A DNA stretch of 64,000 bases. It comes from an uncultured Agromyces sp. (lineage in GTDB: Bacteria; Actinomycetota; Actinomycetes; Actinomycetales; Microbacteriaceae). Positions 8,240-16,701 of this stretch are shown here, piece after piece. The stretch lies in assembly GCA_913053875.1 (NCBI GenBank), contig CAJXGN010000003.1:124001-188000 (forward strand), read 5' to 3'. Numbering within the stretch: the first letter of the stretch is position 1; each line of letters starts with the position of its first letter. The notes beneath the pieces are model-generated. The model saw only the letters and a program-made list of their open reading frames with translations, made no database searches and had not been told where the DNA came from. The position numbers and the translations under genes were made by a program.

Positions 8240-9348
8240 GGGCCGGGCGCGCCGGTGGTAGGGGCGGTGTCGGATGCCCCTGAGCCGGACGTGACAACTC
8301 CCTCGCGCGCGACCGCGGTCGCCCGGGCGAAGCGGATGCCCACGTCGGCGCCCCGCTCGAGCCGGCTCGCGCCGTGCACGGTCGCGAGCACCGGAGCGTC
8401 GAGCCCCGCGACTTCGACCGAGATGTTCGACGCGCCGCCGAGGAAGTACGTGTCCACGACCGTGCCGCGGAGCGTCGCCGTGGCGGCATCCGTCGTCAAC
8501 TCGACGTCTTCGGGGCGAACCACCGCGGTCGCGGCCGAGCCGTGCGGGAGGGCGTGCGTGTCGACCGGCACGACGCCGACGCCGGGCACCTCGACCCCGC
8601 CGGCCACGGCCGTGCCGTCGAACAGGTTCGCGCTGCCGATGAACGACGCGACGAAGCGGGTGGCCGGCGCCGAGTAGAGCTCCTGCGGCGTGGCGAGCTG
8701 CTCGAGGCGGCCGTCGCGCAGCACGGCGATGCGATCGGCCATCGACATGGCCTCCTCCTGGTCGTGGGTCACGACGACGAAGGTGAGGCCGACCTCGTGC
8801 TGGAGGCGCTTCAGCTCGAGCTGCATCGACGCGCGCACCTGGCGGTCGAGCGCCGAGAGCGGCTCGTCGAGCAGCAGCAGCCGGGGGCGCTTCACGATCG
8901 CGCGGGCGAGGGCCACGCGCTGGCGCTGGCCGCCCGAGAGCTGCGCGGGCCGCCGCTTCGCGAGGGCCCCCAGCCCGACGACCTCCATGACCTCGCCGAC
9001 GCGGGTGCGCACCTCGTCGCGGCCGAGCCCCTCCGACTCGAGGCCGTACGCGATGTTCTTCTCGACGCTGAGGTGCGGGAACAGCGCGTAGCTCTGGAAC
9101 ATCATGTTCACCGGTCGGCGGTGCGGCGCCATGCCGAGGAGGTCCTCGCCGTCCAGCTCGATGCGGCCCGACTGCGGGGTCTCGAATCCGGCGATCGAGC
9201 GCAGCAGCGTCGTCTTGCCGCAGCCCGACGGGCCGAGCAGCGCGAAGAACTCGTTGTCGGCGATGTCGAGCGAGATGTCGTGCAGGGCGACCGTGTCGCC
9301 GTAGACGGCGTGCACGCCGTCGATGCGGAGCAGGGGGGACTGGCTCAT
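8218..9348 (-). CDS. potA: Spermidine/putrescine-type ABC transporter ATPase
   Basis: 376 residues. Walker A GPSGCGKTT near residue 40, signature LSGGQRQRV, Walker B LLLLDEPLSALD, the switch His in VVTHDQEEAMS, and a C-terminal TOBE-like regulatory domain make this a PotA/FbpC-class ATPase. It energises uptake by the PotB-PotC channel from the cytoplasmic side. The ATG overlaps the potC stop by 4 bp (ATGA). It is the last gene of the potD-potB-potC-potA operon. Putrescine or spermidine is the natural guess because amine oxidation genes lie directly downstream, but other amine or amino-acid ligands are possible for this class. Confidence 0.9.
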   Translation of the reverse strand: MSQSPLLRIDGVHAVYGDTVALHDISLDIADNEFFALLGPSGCGKTTLLRSIAGFETPQSGRIELDGEDLLGMAPHRRPVNMMFQSYALFPHLSVEKNIAYGLESEGLGRDEVRTRVGEVMEVVGLGALAKRRPAQLSGGQRQRVALARAIVKRPRLLLLDEPLSALDRQVRASMQLELKRLQHEVGLTFVVVTHDQEEAMSMADRIAVLRDGRLEQLATPQELYSAPATRFVASFIGSANLFDGTAVAGGVEVPGVGVVPVDTHALPHGSAATAVVRPEDVELTTDAATATLRGTVVDTYFLGGASNISVEVAGLDAPVLATVHGASRLERGADVGIRFARATAVAREGVVTSGSGASDTAPTTGAPGPQPEVSA

Positions 9349-10142
9349 CGTGGGGATCCTGTCAGTCGGGTCAGTCGCTGCGCCGCGATCACCGTGACGA
9401 TGCTCACGAGCAGCAGGATGCTGGCGAGGGCGTTCACCTCGGGCGTGACCCCGAAGCGCACCATGGAGTAGATGACGATGGGCAGCGTCGGCTGGGTCGG
9501 CGCGGACGTGAAGAACGCGATCACGAACTCGTCGAGCGAGAGCGTGAACGCGAGCAGGGCGCCGGCGACGATGCCCGGGGCGAGCTGCGGCAGGGTGATG
9601 CGCACGAAGGTGCGCACGGGGCCCGCACCGAGGTCGCGCGACGCCTCCTCGAGGCTCGGGTCGAGGTTCGCCATGCGGGCCAGCACGATCGCCGTCACGA
9701 ACGCGGTCGCGAACACGCCGTGCGCGATGACGACCGAGTGCAGGCCGACCGTGAAGGCGATCAGCGAGAAGAAGGTCAGCAGTCCGATGCCGAGCAGCAG
9801 GTCGGGCATGATCGCCGGCGCGATCGCGAACGCCCGGATGAGGCCGCCGCGCGTGTAGTGCTGGATGCCGTAGGCGAGCAGCGTGCCGAGCACGGTCGCG
9901 ATCAGTGTCGCGCCGGTCGCGACGATGAGCGTGTTCACGAGGCCCTGCATGAGCGCCTCGTTCGCGAACAGCTCCGGGTACCAGCGCAGCGAGAACCCGC
10001 GCCAGACGAAGAGGTTCGACGAGTCGTTGAAGCTCATCACCACGACCACGAGGATCGGCAGGTACAGGAAGACGTAGCCGAGCCAGAGGGGCACGAGGAT
10101 GCCTCGGGGCTTGCGAGTAGCCAGTGCAGCGCGCTCAGCCAC
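9345..10142 (-). CDS. potC: Polyamine-type ABC transporter permease PotC
   Basis: 265 residues with about six membrane segments and the inner-membrane permease loop EEASRDLGAGPVRTFVRITLP, which carries the EAA motif contacted by the ATPase. The GTG start overlaps the potB stop by 8 bp, with GGAAGGA upstream. It forms the channel with PotB. Segments such as FNDSSNLFVWRGFSLRWY are typical of PotC. Confidence 0.9.
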   Translation of the reverse strand: MAERAALATRKPRGILVPLWLGYVFLYLPILVVVVMSFNDSSNLFVWRGFSLRWYPELFANEALMQGLVNTLIVATGATLIATVLGTLLAYGIQHYTRGGLIRAFAIAPAIMPDLLLGIGLLTFFSLIAFTVGLHSVVIAHGVFATAFVTAIVLARMANLDPSLEEASRDLGAGPVRTFVRITLPQLAPGIVAGALLAFTLSLDEFVIAFFTSAPTQPTLPIVIYSMVRFGVTPEVNALASILLLVSIVTVIAAQRLTRLTGSPR

Positions 10143-11037
10143 GGCGCGGTCCTTCCGTGAGACGGCGCGAGACCGCGGCCTGCGCGACGATGACGAGCAC
10201 GAGCAGGAACGTGAGCAGCAGCGCGAGCGTGGCGCCGAACGGCCAGTCGCGCGCCTCGAAGAACTGGTCGCGCACGAGGTTGCCGATCATGATCGTCTTG
10301 CCGCCGCCGATGAGCTCGGGGATCACGAAGTTCGACATCGCCGGCACGAACACGAAGATGCTCCCGGTGAGCGCGCCGGGGATCGACAGCGGCAGCGTGA
10401 TGGTGCGGAAGGCCCGCCAGGGCGTCGCGCCGAGGTTCGTGGCCGCCTCGCGCAGCGACGGGTCGAGCTGCTGCAGCGAGGCGTAGAGCGGCAGCACCAT
10501 GAGCGGCAGGTACATGTAGAGCAGGCCGACGACGATCGCCTGCGGCGTGTAGAGCATGCTGATCGGCTCGTCGACGAACCCGAGTCCCTGCAGCCACTGG
10601 TTCACCCAGCCGGCGTTGTTGAGCAGCAGGATCCAGGCGTAGGTGCGGATCAGGAAGTTGGTCCAGAACGGCAGCACGACCGCGATCAGCGCGACCGTGC
10701 GCCACTTCGGCGAGAGTCCGGCGATGGCGTACGCCATCGGGTAGCCGATCAGCAGGGCGAGGAGCGTCACGATGAGCGCGAGGCCGATCGACTGCGCGAT
10801 GACGCCGACGTAGAGCGGCTCGAACAGCTTCGCCCAGTTGTCGAGCGTGGGCTCGAAGACGACGCCGCCGAATCGGCCGCGCCGGAAGAAGGTGTAGAAC
10901 GCGAGGAGCCCGACCGGGATCGCCATGAAGACGATGAGGAAGAGCATGCCCGGCGCCAGGAAGGGCGCCGGGGCCAGCCCCCGCCGCACGCGCGAGGCGC
11001 GTGCGGCGGGGGCGGCGCGGTGGAGCTGATCCGTCAC
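10135..11037 (-). CDS. potB: Polyamine-type ABC transporter permease PotB
   Basis: 300 residues, six membrane segments, EAA loop LREAATNLGATPWRAFRTIT. I placed the start at the GTG at 11037, five bases after the potD stop codon; an earlier start would run into potD. The segments WTNFLIRTYAW and MLYTPQAIVVGLLYMYLPLM are typical of PotB/PotH. It forms the channel with PotC. Confidence 0.88.
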   Translation of the reverse strand: MTDQLHRAAPAARASRVRRGLAPAPFLAPGMLFLIVFMAIPVGLLAFYTFFRRGRFGGVVFEPTLDNWAKLFEPLYVGVIAQSIGLALIVTLLALLIGYPMAYAIAGLSPKWRTVALIAVVLPFWTNFLIRTYAWILLLNNAGWVNQWLQGLGFVDEPISMLYTPQAIVVGLLYMYLPLMVLPLYASLQQLDPSLREAATNLGATPWRAFRTITLPLSIPGALTGSIFVFVPAMSNFVIPELIGGGKTIMIGNLVRDQFFEARDWPFGATLALLLTFLLVLVIVAQAAVSRRLTEGPRRG

Positions 11038-11042
11038 TTCGG

Positions 11043-12143
11043 TCAGTTCGTGGCGAGCACTTCGGCGTTCAGGTCGACGTACTTGACCGTGTCGTCGCCG
11101 AGGTCGACGATCACCTCCTGCTCCGTGAGCTCGTCGACGGTGATGCCGAGGGTGGGGTAGGCCTCGATGAGCGACGGGTCGAGCGCGTCCATCGCGGCCT
11201 GGTTCGGCACCTTGTAGAGGATGTTCTCCGCGACCCACGTCTGCACCTCGGGGTCGAGGATGTAGTTGATGAAGGCCATGGCGGCCTCCTTGTTCTCCGA
11301 GCTCTCGAGCACGGTCATGGTGTCGACCCAGAGGTCGGCGCCCTCCTCGGGCACGACGAACTCGATGTCGGGGTTCTCGGCGATGCCGTAGTTGCACCAG
11401 CCGTCCCACGCCTCGACCATCGCGGCCTCGCCCGAGACGAGCTTGGAGTAGAAGGTCGTGTCGTCGTAGGCGAGCAGCGTGTCCTTGGTCTCGATCAGCT
11501 GCGCCTTCGCCTCCTCGAGCTCGGCGTCGTCGGTCGAGTTGAGCGAGTAGCCGAGCGCCTTCATGGCCGGCATCGACAGCCACCGGTCGGTCGAGAGCAT
11601 CGTGGTCTTGCCCACGAGCTCGTCCGTCGGGTTCAGCAGGTCGTTCCAGGAGGTCGGGTCGAACCCGGTGAGGTCGGGGCGGTAGCAGAGGCCCGTGGTG
11701 CCCCACGCGTACGGCTCGGAGTAGACGTTGCCCGGGTCGTACGCGAGCTCGAGCGCCTCGGGGTAGAGGTTCGACTCGTTCGGGATGAGCGACTTGTCGA
11801 GCTCGGCCAGCAGGCCCTGCTCGCCGAGTGCCTGCGCGTACTGGCCCGACATGAAGGCGACGTCGATGCCCGGGTCGGAGCTCGCCGTGAGCTTGGCGAC
11901 GATGTCCTCGTTCGTCGTGTGGTTGACGATCGTGATCTCGACGCCGGTCGCCTCCTCGAAGCGCTCGGCGAGGTCCTCGGGGTAGTAGTCGGCCCAGTTC
12001 GAGACGGTGAGCGTCTGCTGGGTGATGTCGGCGTCGGGGTCGAGCGCCTCCGACTCGCCACCGTCGCTGGAACACGAGGTGACGGCGAGGGCGAGTGCGA
12101 ATGATCCGGCTGCTGCGGCCGCGATGCGTCGCGTGGTGCGCAT
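11043..12143 (-). CDS. potD: Extracellular polyamine-type substrate-binding lipoprotein PotD
   Basis: 366 residues. The signal peptide ends in a lipobox (AVTSC, Cys24), so the mature protein is anchored outside the membrane. The mature part is a PotD/PotF-type bacterial solute-binding protein (TVSNWADYYPEDLAERFEEA, then YAWGTTGLCYRP). It collects the amine and hands it to PotB-PotC. ATG 12143 follows an excellent AGGAGG; an upstream in-frame start at 12290 has no signal peptide logic. First gene of the pot operon, divergent from the kinase gene. Confidence 0.9.
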   Translation of the reverse strand: MRTTRRIAAAAAGSFALALAVTSCSSDGGESEALDPDADITQQTLTVSNWADYYPEDLAERFEEATGVEITIVNHTTNEDIVAKLTASSDPGIDVAFMSGQYAQALGEQGLLAELDKSLIPNESNLYPEALELAYDPGNVYSEPYAWGTTGLCYRPDLTGFDPTSWNDLLNPTDELVGKTTMLSTDRWLSMPAMKALGYSLNSTDDAELEEAKAQLIETKDTLLAYDDTTFYSKLVSGEAAMVEAWDGWCNYGIAENPDIEFVVPEEGADLWVDTMTVLESSENKEAAMAFINYILDPEVQTWVAENILYKVPNQAAMDALDPSLIEAYPTLGITVDELTEQEVIVDLGDDTVKYVDLNAEVLATN

Positions 12144-12239
12144 GGGTACCTCCTGGGGCGTGGAAAAGGTTGTTCGGAATGTTGCACCACGAATGAAGGA
12201 ACCGCAATGGATCGCAGGACGCACTAGAGCAGAGTTTGC

Positions 12240-12253
12240 ATAATAGTTACAAT
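12240..12253. promoter_or_regulatory. AT-rich divergent promoter region of potD and the kinase gene
   Basis: This AT-rich island is exceptional for the window. On the minus strand TATTAT (12245-12240) can be the -10 of the pot operon, giving an about 90-nt leader. On the plus strand TACAAT (12248-12253) lies 9 nt before the kinase ATG, a leaderless arrangement. No good -35 is visible for either. Confidence 0.45.
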
Positions 12254-12262
12254 CACAATTCA

Positions 12263-13435
12263 ATGAATTCGATGCTCGACGGCGAAACACCGGTCGTCGG
12301 CGGCCATGCGCTGGCCGTCGCCGATGACGGTCGCGTGCGCGTCGACGGTGCGGATCCGGCGGCAGGCGACGGCGTCGGGCGGGCGCTCGCGCGACTGGTC
12401 GTTCCCGAGGTCGAGGCGGATGCCACGGAGCGGGGCATCGACGTCGACCAGACGAACACCTCGGTCATCGTCGGGGAACGCGTGATCGTGAAGATCGTCG
12501 GCGAGTGGGCTGCCGCCGACCGCTCGGCCGTACTGCTCGAGCGGCTCGCCGAGGCTGGCGTGGACGGCGTCGACCGGCTGCGCGGGCGCGTGCAGTGGCG
12601 GCATCCGCGGCTCGGCACCTCGACGCTCGCGATCGTCACCGACTTCCACGAGCGCGCCACCGACGGCTGGACCTGGGCGGTTGCCGACGTGCAGGCGCGC
12701 ATCGACGGGGGAGCGGAGCCGACCTGGCCCGCGGTGCTCGGCACGCAGGCGGCCCGCCTGCACGAGGTGCTCGGCGCCGATGCAGTGCGCGCGGCGCCGG
12801 ATGCCCCGGCCGCACGTCGTGCGCGGGCGGAGGCCGCACTGGAGCGCGCCCTCGCCGCGACGACCGGCGACGCCGGAGCGCGGCTCGCGAACCGGAGCGA
12901 GGCGCTCGCCGGAGGCATCCGCTCGCTCGAGGCAACCGCGCCCGGCTGGCAGTTCCCGATCCACGGTGACCTGCATGTCGGCCAGGTGCTGGCCTCGCCC
13001 GGTGGCGACGGCGAGCGGCGATACACGATCATCGACTTCGACGGCGACCCCGCGCTGCCGGCGGAGGAGCGGGGGCGACCGGATACGGCGGCGCGCGACG
13101 TCGCCCACCTGCTCGTCTCGCTCGACCTGGTCGCCGCGGTCGCGCAGAAGTACGCCCGGCGCGTCGACGACGAGGCCTGGGCGTGGGCCGACCGGGCGCG
13201 GGCGTCGCTGCTCGCCGCCTACCGCGAGACACTGGGGCGGTCGGAGCTCTTCGACGACGCGCTGCTGCCCGGCTTCGAGGCGGAGCAGCTCGCCGCCGAG
13301 CTGCACTACGCCGACCGCTTCCTGCCGGCCTGGCGCTACGCGCCGGACGCGGCGATCACCCACCGCTACCCGTCATCCCACGAACTCCCGGAGGCCCCGT
13401 GGACACCGCCGCCTTTCGCTCCGACCTCGAGCTGA
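12263..13435 (+). CDS. Aminosugar kinase-like protein (maltokinase/aminoglycoside phosphotransferase fold, GlcN-kinase type)
   Basis: 390 residues. The phosphotransferase loop PIHGDLHVGQVL and the metal-binding segment TIIDFDGDPALP define the maltokinase-like kinase fold; the layout with an N-terminal lid domain and the QTNTSVIVG start matches actinobacterial glucosamine kinases. The reaction would be ATP-dependent phosphorylation of glucosamine or a related sugar. No ribosome-binding site precedes the ATG at 12263, but TACAAT ends 9 nt before it, so a leaderless start is likely; ATG 12272 is the alternative. Its end overlaps the next gene, a SIS-domain sugar-phosphate protein, by 37 bp, which supports a shared aminosugar pathway. 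Maltokinase activity is less likely because no trehalose/GlgE genes are near. Confidence 0.7.
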   Translation: MNSMLDGETPVVGGHALAVADDGRVRVDGADPAAGDGVGRALARLVVPEVEADATERGIDVDQTNTSVIVGERVIVKIVGEWAAADRSAVLLERLAEAGVDGVDRLRGRVQWRHPRLGTSTLAIVTDFHERATDGWTWAVADVQARIDGGAEPTWPAVLGTQAARLHEVLGADAVRAAPDAPAARRARAEAALERALAATTGDAGARLANRSEALAGGIRSLEATAPGWQFPIHGDLHVGQVLASPGGDGERRYTIIDFDGDPALPAEERGRPDTAARDVAHLLVSLDLVAAVAQKYARRVDDEAWAWADRARASLLAAYRETLGRSELFDDALLPGFEAEQLAAELHYADRFLPAWRYAPDAAITHRYPSSHELPEAPWTPPPFAPTSS

Positions 13436-14370
13436 TCCCCGAGACGCTCGGCGCACTCGCCGACGCCGTGGACGCCGGGCTCGACGGGCTCGACCGCCTG
13501 CCGATGCTGGGCGCCTCGCGCGTGCTCGTGCTCGGCATGGGGTCGAGCCGGTACGCGGCCGACGTGGTCGCACGCCGCTATCGCGCCGTCGGCGCGCCCG
13601 CGATGGTCGAACTCGCGAGCGTCGCCCTGCTCCCGCCCGCCGCGCCCGACCTCGCGGTCGTCGCGGTGTCGGCCACGGGCGGCAGCGTCGAGGTGCTGCA
13701 GGCGATCGAGCGCTACCGCGGCTCAGGGCGCCTCGTCGCGGTGACGAACCGCGCCGACTCGGAACTGGCGCGCGCGGCCGACGTCGTGGTGCCGCTGCAC
13801 GCCGGCGTCGAGGCATCCGGTGTCGCCTGCCGAACCTTCCGCGCCACGTTCGCGGTGCTCGACCAGGTGCTCGCCGAGCTGCTCGGCACGGCGCCCGAGG
13901 CGCGGTTCGACCCGGCCGCCCTGCGCACGGCCGCGGCATCGAGCGCGCACCTGCTCGAGGCATCCGCCGACTGGCTCGCACCCATGGCCGACCTGCTCGC
14001 CGGGCCCATGGGCACGTGGGCGCTCGCGCCCGCCGAGCGTGCGTCGAGCGCCCAGCAGTCGGCGCTCATGCTGCGCGAGGTGCCGCGGCGGGCGGCCTTC
14101 GCCTCCGAGACGGGCGACTGGTCGCACGTCGACGTGTACCTCACGAAGACGCAGGACTACCGGGCGCTCGTGTTCGCCGGCTCCGCGTGGGACGCGCAGG
14201 CGCTCGAGTGGATGGACCTGCGCGGCTCGCGGTTCGCGTCGGTCGGCCGCGACCTGCCCGGTGCCGAGCTCGCCCTGCGCTTCCCCGGCGACGAGGACGA
14301 CACGGTCGCCGCGCTGTCGGAGGTGCTCGTCGGCGAGCTGGTCGCCGACCGCTGGCTGCGACAGGGCTAG
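13399..14370 (+). CDS. SIS-domain sugar-phosphate isomerase/deaminase-like protein
   Basis: 323 residues with two SIS modules as in GlmS isomerase halves and AgaS/FrlB proteins: VLVLGMGSSRYAADVVARR near residue 40 and VSATGGSVEVLQAIERY near residue 90 are the phosphosugar-binding loops. It would isomerise or deaminate an aminosugar phosphate such as glucosamine 6-phosphate. The GTG at 13399 has GGAGG at 13390-13394 and lies inside the 3' end of the kinase gene, so the two are translationally coupled. There is no glutaminase domain. Confidence 0.78.
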   Translation: MDTAAFRSDLELIPETLGALADAVDAGLDGLDRLPMLGASRVLVLGMGSSRYAADVVARRYRAVGAPAMVELASVALLPPAAPDLAVVAVSATGGSVEVLQAIERYRGSGRLVAVTNRADSELARAADVVVPLHAGVEASGVACRTFRATFAVLDQVLAELLGTAPEARFDPAALRTAAASSAHLLEASADWLAPMADLLAGPMGTWALAPAERASSAQQSALMLREVPRRAAFASETGDWSHVDVYLTKTQDYRALVFAGSAWDAQALEWMDLRGSRFASVGRDLPGAELALRFPGDEDDTVAALSEVLVGELVADRWLRQG

Positions 14371-14383
14371 TCGATCGGTTCCG

Positions 14384-14938
14384 TCACGGGGCACCGTGCG
14401 TGTGCATCCGTTCGCCGGCGGCACTGAAGATGCTCAGCACCTCTGCCGGGCCGTCGGCCGTCGCGCTGAGGCTGTGCGGCACCCGGGTGTCGAACTCGGC
14501 CGCCTCGCCGCGCTCGATGAGGTGCTCCTCACCGTCGAGCGCCAGCCGGAGACGGCCGCTCAGCACGTAGAGCCACTCGTAGCCGTCGTGGATGCGTGGT
14601 TCGGGCGCGTTCGCGGCCGGCGGGTAGGTCACCTTGAAGGTGTGCACGGGTGAGCGCTCGAGCGTGAGGGGCGCGATGACCATGCCGTCCCGTCGCTCGA
14701 CGGTGCGGCGGACGCGCGGATCGACCGATGGCGACGGCAGGAGGTCGTCGATCCGGATGCCGAGCTGGCGAGTCAGTGGGAGCAGGAGCGCCAGCGTCGC
14801 CTGGCGCTTGCCGGACTCCAGGCGTGACAGCGTGCTCGACGACATCCCTGCACGGGTCGCGAGTTCCGCAAGGGTCCATCCCCGCTTCGTGCGCGCGGCT
14901 CGAAGGCGGGGGCCGATCTGGCCGAGGGCGGTGTCCAT
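14384..14938 (-). CDS. XRE-family regulator with C-terminal cupin domain
   Basis: 184 residues. Helix-turn-helix in residues about 8-60 (TLAELATRAGMSSSTLSRLE), cupin barrel in the second half (IHDGYEWLYVLSGRLRLALD, then RVPHSLSA). Such proteins sense a small ligand with the cupin and usually control the adjacent divergent gene. ATG 14938 gives the usual length; an in-frame upstream start lies inside the palindromic operator. The divergent partner is the thioredoxin-reductase-like gene at 15004, only 65 bp away. Confidence 0.85.
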   Translation of the reverse strand: MDTALGQIGPRLRAARTKRGWTLAELATRAGMSSSTLSRLESGKRQATLALLLPLTRQLGIRIDDLLPSPSVDPRVRRTVERRDGMVIAPLTLERSPVHTFKVTYPPAANAPEPRIHDGYEWLYVLSGRLRLALDGEEHLIERGEAAEFDTRVPHSLSATADGPAEVLSIFSAAGERMHTHGAP

Positions 14939-14946
14939 CCGATGAG

Positions 14947-14975
14947 CTTGCCATTCTGGCAAACCAGTTTGCAAG
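14947..14975. promoter_or_regulatory. Overlapping palindromes, probable XRE-cupin operator
   Basis: TTGCCA (14948-14953) and TGGCAA (14957-14962) form a perfect 6-3-6 inverted repeat; GCAAAC (14959-14964) and GTTTGC (14967-14972) form a second perfect 6-2-6 repeat sharing bases with the first; CTTGC/GCAAG close the outside. The element fills the middle of the 65-bp space between the divergent regulator and oxidoreductase genes, the expected place for a shared operator. Confidence 0.6.
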
Positions 14976-15003
14976 TCGGGCAGTGCGCGGCGACGCTGGA
15001 GCC

Positions 15004-15975
15004 ATGACGAACGAATGGGAAGTCGTGATCATCGGCGGCGGAACTGCAGGGCTCAGCGCCGCGCAGATGCTGGGGCGGTCGGCGCGGCGCACGCTCGTGA
15101 TCGACGGCGAGCAGCCGCGCAACCGCTTCGCCACGCACATGCACGGGGTGCTGGGGCACGACGGCGTCGACCCCGCCGCGCTGCTGGAAGCCGGTCGTGG
15201 GGAGGCGCGCGCGTACGACGTCCGCTTCGCGACCGGTGTCGTCGAGGCGCTCGTCGACCTCGGCGACCGGCTCCGGGTCGTCCGGGCCGACGGCACCGTC
15301 GACACCGCGCGCGCCGTGGTCATCGCGACCGGCGTCCGCGACGAACTCCCCGACATCTCCGGGCTCCGCGAGGAGTGGGGTCGGACGGTGCTGCACTGCC
15401 CGTACTGCCACGGCTGGGAGGTCGCAGGCCGACGCCTCGGCGTGCTCGCGACCTCGGCGGCGAGCCTGCACCAGATCGAGCTCGTGCGACAGCTCTCGGA
15501 CGACGTCACCGCGTTCACCGGGACCGCGGGACGCCTCGACGACGGAGCCTTCGCACGGCTCGCAGCACGGGGCATCCGTGTCGCCGACTCGCCGGTACGC
15601 CGCGTCGAGCGCCTGCACGACCGGCTGGCCGTCACCACCGAGGCGGGCGAGCAGCACGCACTCGACGCGATCTTCACCGCGGGCGCACCCGTCATCGATC
15701 TCGGGTTCGCGGACGGTCTGTCGCTGGCGCGGACCGACGGGCCGGGGTCGCCCCTCGAGGCCGACCTGCGCGGGGCGACCAGCCACCCGCGCGTCTTCGC
15801 CGCGGGGAACGTCACGATGCCGTTCGCGAACGTCCCGATGTCGATGGGCACCGGATCGATGGCCGGCGCGGGGGCGAACGCGATGCTCGTCGCCGAGGAC
15901 TTCGACCGGGCCGTGGCCGAGCGCACCGCGGCGCGCAACGCCGGATGGGAGGAGCGCTACGCCTCCAGCCGCTGA
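15004..15975 (+). CDS. Thioredoxin-reductase-like FAD/NAD(P) oxidoreductase with CPYC motif
   Basis: 323 residues. FAD-binding motif VVIIGGGTAGLSAA at the N-terminus, NAD(P) Rossmann insert in the middle, and a redox-active pair in HCPYCHGWE instead of the CATC of true thioredoxin reductases. The CPYCHG form is shared with dithiol oxidases and many small-molecule-acting paralogues of TrxB. It ends in the FAD-contacting AAGNVT segment. ATG 15004 has GACGCT six bases before it, consistent with a leaderless mRNA, and also GGAG. Probably controlled by the divergent XRE-cupin regulator. The electron acceptor is unknown. Confidence 0.82.
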   Translation: MTNEWEVVIIGGGTAGLSAAQMLGRSARRTLVIDGEQPRNRFATHMHGVLGHDGVDPAALLEAGRGEARAYDVRFATGVVEALVDLGDRLRVVRADGTVDTARAVVIATGVRDELPDISGLREEWGRTVLHCPYCHGWEVAGRRLGVLATSAASLHQIELVRQLSDDVTAFTGTAGRLDDGAFARLAARGIRVADSPVRRVERLHDRLAVTTEAGEQHALDAIFTAGAPVIDLGFADGLSLARTDGPGSPLEADLRGATSHPRVFAAGNVTMPFANVPMSMGTGSMAGAGANAMLVAEDFDRAVAERTAARNAGWEERYASSR

Positions 15976-16024
15976 ACGACGGGCGGTTGAGCCGCTCGCG
16001 AGCGCCGGCGCGACGGATATCGAT

Positions 16025-16654
16025 TCAGTTCGCCACGAGCCCTCGGTCGAGGCGGATGACCCGATCCGCCGCGGCGACCGCGTCCTCGTCGTGGCTCACG
16101 CAGGCGACCGCCGCGCCTCGCGCCGCCTCCTCGGCGAGGATCCGCCGCGTCCGCGCGACGCTCGCTCGGTCGAGCCCCGCGGCGGGCTCGTCGAGGAGCA
16201 GCACGTCGGGTCGTCGAGCGATGCCCTGTGCGGGGAAGACCCGTTGGCGCTGGCCGCCGGAGAGGGCCGTCAGCGGTCGCGTCGCGAGTTCGGACATGCC
16301 GACGCGGGCGAGTGCATCGTCGACCGCTGCCCGGGCGGCCCGGCGGGGCATCCGTCGCCCGTGCTTCCAGGTGCCGATGGCGACGACCTCGCGTGCGGTC
16401 ACCGGGAGTGCGTCGGGGGCACTCGGTCGCTGCACCACGAGTGCGACGTCGCCCGCGCATGACACGCTGCCGCGCCGGGGTCGGAGGATGCCGGCGATGA
16501 CCTCGATCAGGGTGGACTTGCCCGATCCGTTGGGGCCGGCGAGTGCGGCGATCTCGCCGAATCGCAGCTCGACCGAGACGTCGTGCAGCACGTCGTTGCC
16601 GGCGTAGGCGAAGCACACGTCGCGAGCGACGACGGCGAGGGTGGATGACCGCAT
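16025..16654 (-). CDS. aztA: Zinc/manganese-type ABC transporter ATPase (AztA-like)
   Basis: 209 residues, short but complete: Walker A GPNGSGKST, signature LSGGQRQRV, Walker B VLLLDEPAAGLD, switch His in CVSHDED. It belongs with the zinc permease gene encoded divergently. The ATG at 16654 lies exactly seven bases after TATAGT (16666-16661), so translation probably begins at the first transcribed base; the in-frame start further upstream would run through the Zur box. A perfect Zur-type palindrome lies between the -10 and the expected -35. One oddity: QRVFPAQGIARRP replaces the more usual ALARAL after the signature. Confidence 0.82.
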   Translation of the reverse strand: MRSSTLAVVARDVCFAYAGNDVLHDVSVELRFGEIAALAGPNGSGKSTLIEVIAGILRPRRGSVSCAGDVALVVQRPSAPDALPVTAREVVAIGTWKHGRRMPRRAARAAVDDALARVGMSELATRPLTALSGGQRQRVFPAQGIARRPDVLLLDEPAAGLDRASVARTRRILAEEAARGAAVACVSHDEDAVAAADRVIRLDRGLVAN

Positions 16655-16660
16655 GCCGCG

Positions 16661-16666
16661 ACTATA
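16661..16666 (-). promoter_or_regulatory. -10 element of aztA (leaderless)
   Basis: TATAGT on the minus strand, followed by six bases and then the aztA ATG. The Zur box begins three bases upstream of it. Confidence 0.6.
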
Positions 16667-16668
16667 GC

Positions 16669-16683
16669 GAATGATAATCATTC
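16669..16683. promoter_or_regulatory. Zur box between aztA and aztB
   Basis: A perfect 7-1-7 inverted repeat, GAATGAT-A-ATCATTC, the symmetry used by Zur proteins of Gram-positive bacteria. It sits between the two divergent promoters of the zinc uptake genes, and a zur-like gene closes the operon at 20981-21406. Zinc-bound Zur here would block both promoters. Confidence 0.8.
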
Positions 16684-16695
16684 TCATTAATCGTG

Positions 16696-16701
16696 TACGC
16701 T
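16696..16701 (+). promoter_or_regulatory. -10 element of aztB
   Basis: TACGCT ends eight bases before the GTG at 16710, so the transcript would start at or within two bases of the start codon. The Zur box covers the expected -35 region. Confidence 0.5.

Noticed and set aside
15004-15975. Classical thioredoxin reductase (trxB)
   Set aside because: The redox pair reads CPYC followed by HGWE instead of CATC, no thioredoxin gene is adjacent, and the neighbour is an XRE-cupin regulator.
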